64,000 nt of DNA, taken from positions 95,252,031 to 95,316,030 of the forward strand of contig OY804584.1 of NCBI GenBank assembly GCA_963680875.1. The letters are read 5' to 3'. How positions within the stretch are numbered: position 1 is the first letter of the stretch; each line of letters starts with the position of its first letter. Source of the stretch: Bathymodiolus brooksi. Taxonomy: Eukaryota > Mollusca > Bivalvia > Mytilida > Modiolidae. This document shows, one piece after another, positions 43,231 through 64,000 of the stretch. The notes under the pieces were generated by a model, which did no database searches, had not been told where the DNA came from, and saw only the letters and a program-made list of their open reading frames with translations. The translations under genes were made by a program, and so were the position numbers.

Positions 43231-43244
43231 ATAAGTTCTTTGAA

Positions 43245-43850
43245 AAATTATATATATTCCACAACAGGGCAGATATTTGACATCATTGGTAGGCAGAATC
43301 CCACAGAGGCTTATATATATTCCATAACAGGGCAGATATTTGACATCATTGGTAGGCAGAATCCCACAGAGGCTTATATATATTCCATAACAGGGCAGAT
43401 ATTTGACATCATTGGTAGGCAGAATCCCACAGAGGCTTTCATCAAGAGACAGCATTGTTCTCCCGATTTATATATATTCCATAACAGGGCAGATATTTGA
43501 CATCATTGGTAGGCAGAATCCCACAGAGGCTTTCATCAAGAGACAGCATTGTTCTCCCGATTTATATATATTCCATAACAGGGCAGATATTTGACATCAT
43601 TGGTAGGCAGAATCCCACAAAGGCTTTCATCAAGAGACAGCATTGTTCTCCCGATTTATATATATTCCATAACAGGGCAGATATTTGACATCATTGGTAG
43701 GCAGAATCCCACAGAGGCTTTCATCAAGAGACAGCATTGTTCTCCCGATTTATATATAGTCCATAACAGGGCAGATATTTGACATCATTGGTAGGCAGAA
43801 TCCCACAGAGGCTTTCATCAAGAGACAGCATTGTTCTCCCGATTTATAAA
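43245..43850. repeat. 63/94-bp composite minisatellite
   Basis: Three short units with CAGGGCAGATATTTGACATC and GTAGGCAGAATCCCACAGAG are followed by units extended by TTCATCAAGAGACAGCATTG to 94 bp. All are nearly identical. Confidence 0.94.
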
Positions 43851-44039
43851 AGCAATATGAACATCTACAGTAAATGTGAAATCCCTCATCAAATAATGAA
43901 CTTTCCTAGTTTGGTTTTAACCAGTCTTGTAGTTTCAGAGAAGACTACCAAATCATTTTTCACGTGTGTAGTATCTCATGCAGAGTTATATCCTGCATTA
44001 TTTTGGATGGTACCTTACAAATTACTTTTTTTGATGGCT

Positions 44040-44287
44040 GGTTTGTGGTGTTTATCACCACTTTCAGCAATATTTCAGTTATATTGTTGTTGTGAGTTTT
44101 ATTGGTGGAGGAAACCAGAGTACTGGAGAAAACCACTGACCTTTCACAAGTCACAAACTTCATCACATAATGTTGTATCGAGTACACCTGGCCATGAACA
44201 CAGTTCAAAACTCACAACATTTAGTGGCGATAGGCAATGAATGCACAGGTAGTTGTAACTCCAATTACCATACGATCACGACGGCCC
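44040..44287 (-). mobile_element. tRNA-derived SINE, family A, reverse orientation
   Basis: TTTATCACCACTTTCAGCAA at the 3' end and AATTACCATACGATCACGAC at the head. Confidence 0.85.
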
Positions 44288-44504
44288 CTTAAATTGTTTG
44301 TGCCGATCAGAAATCCATGATGGCAAAAACATAAATAAATAAAACTAAAACTGTCTATCAATTGCACATTGTTTAAAACTAACTTTAGGAAAAATGTCAG
44401 CTATATTGTTGGCAAGGTAAAAATCAGAGACAGTTAGGTTCATGACACAAGATTTAGTTGTCTGAAACATTTACTAAATTTAGAAAAGTTGATGATTTTA
44501 TGTT

Positions 44505-44725
44505 GAGAGTGTTCAATTCTACTTTCAACAATATATCAGCTATTTTGTGGCATTGGTTTTATTTTATTGGTGGAGGAAACCAGAGTACCAGGAGAAAACC
44601 ACAGACTTGCTACAAGCCACTGTCAAACATTTATCACAAAACAGCATACCAGGGACAGGAATCAAACACACTACTCAAGTCGTGATTGCATAGGTAGTTA
44701 CAAGTTCAACTACCATATGATCAGG
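44505..44725 (-). mobile_element. tRNA-derived SINE, family A, reverse orientation
   Basis: GTGTTCAATTCTACTTTCAA to CAACTACCATATGATCAGGA. It lies head to head with the next copy. Confidence 0.8.
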
Positions 44726-44726
44726 A

Positions 44727-44975
44727 GACGTCGAGGTCGGGATCGTATGGTAGTTGGATTTAAAACTACCTATGCAATCAGTGCCTATCACCACTAAAGT
44801 TGTCAGTTCGAATCCCACTCAGGTGAGGTGTATTCGATACAACATTATGTGATAAAGTTTGTTGGCGACTGCTCAGTGGTTTTCTGCCGTTTCCTGCACC
44901 AATCAAACGAACCACCCTGATATAATTGAAATATTGTTTAAAGTGGAGTTAAACACCATAACCTTAACGCTAACC
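44727..44975 (+). mobile_element. tRNA-derived SINE, family A
   Basis: GGATCGTATGGTAGTTGGAT through CAGTTCGAATCCCACTC and GTTAAACACCATAACCTTAA. Confidence 0.87.
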
Positions 44976-46268
44976 ATATGATCATATCTACAGACTTCCT
45001 CCTATATTTTCGCACGATGGATGGAGAAAAATATGAAACACGTATATCAGTAACATTTTTGTCTTTATTGTTTTATTTTGTGTAGTAATTAATAAAAAAT
45101 AAAAAACCATAACTAATTATATAATTGAACAGCACTTGGGGTATACAATACATAAATACAAAAACTTTTCAACATAAATAATTGGTCCCAAAAAATAGAA
45201 CACAACAAAACTTTTAATGTAAAATATGGCACAATTCATCACAACTCTATATTTCTATCGTCCTGAATATAGTTGAAAAATTGCTCGCTGGACGTTAAAC
45301 ACCAATCAATCTGTATTTCTATATTATAATTCCATGTAAATATAATTTAAATATATCAAATCATCAGAAATCTAATTTTGTTCATCTTGGAAACTAAATT
45401 CCTGTTTTGTCAAATTCCCCTTAAATACTGTATACCCCATCAGTAGTTGGTTATTTTTACAGGGTGCCCATTTTAGCTTTTTTTAGCTTTTTGATGACAG
45501 GGCCAAAATAAAGACTGCCAATATTAATGTGCTTCACAATGTGCACCAGAAAACTGAAGATAGCCTTGTATTATGACTGCATCAAGATATTTTCTTCCAA
45601 TTTCTTTAGTGACAATAAAATGACAAAATAAAATCATTTCATGATTATGAACAATTAAGATGAAATAATTACCCATACAACTCATTATCATAAAGTAACA
45701 GCTCAATCCTCAATCTCTAACAGAGTTATCATTCTTTGCTGTCAATGCCTCGCATAATTCATAATTTTGTGCAAGGATATCGAAATAAAAACAGAATTAA
45801 TCGGGATTCTAACATGACGTCCTTCTTTCGCTTTGTAAACAAACGAGTGATTTATCAATTGGGTATAATCTCATTTAAGCACATGTGCCGGTGCACACAT
45901 TTAAGCCAGGTAATAAAATAATTAAATAAAATTATTTACACTGTTGTTAATGTTTTAATAACATCTATATTCAATGAAAATAATCAACATATCCAAAGTT
46001 AATAATATGTACCGTGCAATTAAAACATGCAAACACAATATCATTGTTACGGATGCTCCATCAATATGACTGACTTTCCCGTCGTAAATGTATATGGGAC
46101 TGACTATCCCATTGTAAAAGAACATGTTGATGAATTATCGTCTGCTCGAATTGGGCAGCATAAATTGTGTGCGACATTGTCTGCAAATGTAGATATAGAT
46201 TATCGTCTTCCAATCAAGATATACTACCGTATTTGTACTGTTAGATATATCAGAATCGAAAAAATTCA
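44976..46268. other. Intergenic, AT-rich, no gene
   Basis: A SINE-tail fragment lies at 45255-45310. The open frame near 46027-46290 runs into a palindrome and resembles no family I know. Confidence 0.5.
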
Positions 46269-46428
46269 TGGAAGCCAGAATGTGTTTTGAGTTTTAATAT
46301 GGGTTGGCGGATATTAGTATTTTAGTATTAGTATATTAGTATTTTATCCCGAGCTGGAGAGTCTCGGGATAAAATTTATTAATATCCACCAAACCCATGT
46401 TAAAACTCAAAACACATTCTGGCTTCCA
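46269..46428. repeat. Long near-perfect palindrome (hairpin)
   Basis: TGGAAGCCAGAATGTGTTTT is mirrored by AAAACACATTCTGGCTTCCA. Inner arms pair through TTTATCCCGAG/CTCGGGATAAA around GAGAGT, with an extra TTAGTATTAGTA stretch on the left side. Confidence 0.9.
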
Positions 46429-47330
46429 CGATTTATTTCTTAAATGAATTTAACATTGTTTAAATGTTATTCCGTTCTGACTGTATGATTGCTTAGATTA
46501 CCACAAATGCATTCTAATCATGCATTATAACGAAATAATCTGGGAAAACAATCCGGAAATTATTAAAATCTGTGATAATAAGTGCAAGATAAACAGATAA
46601 ATATTTGAAATTTGAGCTTATTATACTCCATAATTGAGTATTTTGCTTGAATGAGTTTAGTTAAAGTTTTACAACAATCTTGCAAAAGCTCAGACGTTGA
46701 CAGAGGTTGATGTGAGACCAAGGAAAGATAACTCTGACAGAGATTGCTCAAACCTCAGCTATTAAAAAATCATGACTGGTCAAAATTTTTCAAGACTTGA
46801 AGAATTTATGTTGGAATGAGATTATGTCAGTCAGATACAATTTATATAGGAAGATTAATTTGCATAATCACTAAAATTCAGTACTACATGTAAAACAATA
46901 TATTATATATGTAGCAACAGTTCAAAGTTCAACCAATTTCTGAGTAAACTGTTTCTATCATTTTAAAGAAGACTTCCTCTTTAGTCTTGGTGGCCATCTT
47001 GGATGTGTCAATTCTAGACGACAGTTCTTATTTGTCATGGTCCAATTGTTTACAGGTGAAATGCAATAAGTGAAAAGTTAATGACGAAGACAAATACTAT
47101 CTAATAGAAGATAAAAGCTCTAATGGCCATTGTCCAGGTAAGCTTAAAAAAATTGAGTATTATAAACATGTCAAATTATGAACAATTACAAGATTGCTCT
47201 CCCCTTAAATTGCAAACTAACACAAAAATGGTCCCATCAATTTTGTTAAAATCCATGGAATAAGACGTCATTATGCTTTGTCTGGTACAAAACAAAAAAA
47301 CAAATGCTGGTCTTGACTTCTGTGTTTCAG
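46429..47330. other. 3' flank of ATIC, no gene
   Basis: AT-rich, presumably including the ATIC 3' untranslated region near 47330. No other feature seen. Confidence 0.5.
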
Positions 47331-62675
<15,345 letters not shown>

Positions 62676-62924
62676 CAGTCAGTGGGATTACAGTTGTGGA
62701 TGTTTTAAAGTAAATTTAAACAATATTTCAAATGACAATGGATACTTTTTATGAAGATTTTGTTCTTTCCTCTATCACTGACAAGACTTTACCAGACTTA
62801 TAACACAGCGGGTGTCTTATAAGAAGCAGTTTATCCTTTGCGAGCACTTGGGTTCGCCCACATATTTATGGTGGCATGTCTGTTTTTTCATCTTTTTAGT
62901 TTTCTGTGTTGTGTTTTTTGTTTT

Positions 62925-64000
62925 GCTTGTCTTCGTCCTGTGTCTTGTGTGCCCAATGTTGCCAGTGTCTCTGGATTGTCTTCGTCCTGTGTCTTGTGTG
63001 CCCAATGTTGTCAGTGTCTCTGGATTGTCTTCGTCCTGTGTCTTGTGTGCCCAATCTTGTCAGTGTCTCTGGATTGTCTTCGTCCTGTGTCTTGTGTGCC
63101 CAATGTTGTCAGTGTCTCTGGATTGTCTTCGTCCTGTGTCTTGTGTGCCCAATGTTGCCAGTGTCTCTGGATTGTCTTCGTCCTGTGTCTTGTGTGCCCA
63201 ATGTTGTCAGTGTCTCTGGATTGTCTTCGTCCTGTGTCTTGTGTGCCCAATGTTGTCAGTGTCTCTGGATTGTCTTCGTCCTGTGTCTTGTGTGCCCAAT
63301 GTTGTCAGTGTCTCTGGATTGTCTTCGTCCTGTGTCTTGTGTGCCCAATGTTGTCAGTGTCTCTGGATTGTCTTCGTCCTGTGTCTTGTGTGCCCAATGT
63401 TGCCAGTGTCTCTGGATTGTCTTCGTCCTGTGTCTTGTGTGCCCAATGTTGCCAGTGTCTCTGGATTGTCTTCGTCCTGTGTCTTGTGTGCCCAATGTTG
63501 CCAGTGTCTCTGGATTGTCTTCGTCCTGTGTCTTGTGTGCCCAATGTTGCCAGTGTCTCTGGATTGTCTTCGTCCTGTGTCTTGTGTGCCCAATGTTGCC
63601 AGTGTCTCTGGATTGTCTTCGTCCTGTGTCTTGTGTGCCCAATGTTGCCAGTGTCTCTGGATTGTCTTCGTCCTGTGTCTTGTGTGCCCAATGTTGCCAG
63701 TGTCTCTGGATTGTCTTCGTCCTGTGTCTTGTGTGCCCAATGTTGCCAGTGTCTCTGGATTGTCTTCGTCCTGTGTCTTGTGTGCCCAATGTTGCCAGTG
63801 TCTCTGGATTGTCTTCGTCCTGTGTCTTGTGTGCCCAATGTTGCCAGTGTCTCTGGATTGTCTTCGTCCTGTGTCTTGTGTGCCCAATGTTGCCAGTGTC
63901 TCTGGATTGTCTTCGTCCTGTGTCTTGTGTGCCCAATGTTGTCAGTGTCTCTGGATTGTCTTCGTCCTGTGTCTTGTGTGCCCAATGTTGCCAGTGTCTC
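62925..64000. repeat. 49-bp minisatellite, about 22 units
   Basis: Units contain TTGTCTTCGTCCTGTGTCTT and CCAATGTTGCCAGTGTCTCT; a few have GTCAG for GCCAG. The array continues past the right edge. Because 49 is not a multiple of three and lacks minus-strand stops, all three minus frames stay open. These are not genes. A single ancestral-type unit lies at 24615-24672. Confidence 0.97.

Noticed and set aside
46027..46290. 87-codon plus-strand frame with several Cys residues
   Set aside because: It runs into a palindrome, has no recognisable domain and lacks gene context.
62817..63985. Long minus-strand frames encoding TQDTGRRQSRDT-type repeats
   Set aside because: They are readings of a 49-bp satellite in all three frames; no stop codon happens to occur in the unit.

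Overview
This is animal nuclear DNA: AT-rich, with GT-AG introns, two ordinary metazoan genes split by long introns, and dense tRNA-derived SINEs, short inverted-repeat elements and minisatellites. The repeat style suggests a marine invertebrate, most likely a mollusc and perhaps a bivalve. That is an inference from style, not a database match.

Layout. 1-2462 is a 46-bp minisatellite. 2463-12206 is a 9.7-kb Polinton-like, virus-derived element with about 600-bp terminal inverted repeats (TIRs). It carries five intact plus-strand genes: a zinc-finger/OTU-like/family B DNA polymerase with an embedded Vsr-like nuclease, a small protein with a Bcl-2 BH1-like motif, a tandem PC4-like ssDNA-binding protein, a zinc-finger packaging-type ATPase, and a small basic protein. 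No integrase, capsid or protease gene is visible. 12240-15264 is flanking DNA with a promoter-like CpG/ETS/CRE cluster and several small elements.

15265-37567 (minus strand) is a complete seven-coding-exon SLC16/monocarboxylate-transporter-like gene. I reconstructed it exon by exon; every internal junction is phase 1 and the product is about 408 aa. Its introns hold a 4.3-kb hAT-type element with nested insertions, a smaller hAT element with a perfect 8-bp target duplication, two truncated non-LTR retrotransposons, several minisatellites, and a repeat array rich in nuclear-receptor DR1 motifs.

37568-47330 is intergenic with no convincing gene. 47331-62294 (minus strand) holds the last eight exons of ATIC, the bifunctional AICAR transformylase/IMP cyclohydrolase of purine synthesis; the earlier exons lie beyond the right edge. 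Its introns contain many short TIR elements. A 79-bp tandem repeat copies the 3' splice site of one ATIC exon. The window ends in a 49-bp minisatellite.

Working together. The element's genes form a replication and packaging set: a protein-primed-type polymerase, an ssDNA-binding protein, an ATPase and a basic DNA-binding candidate. It also has one possible anti-apoptotic gene and compact TATA/initiator promoters of matching geometry. The two host genes are housekeeping and transport functions unrelated to the element.
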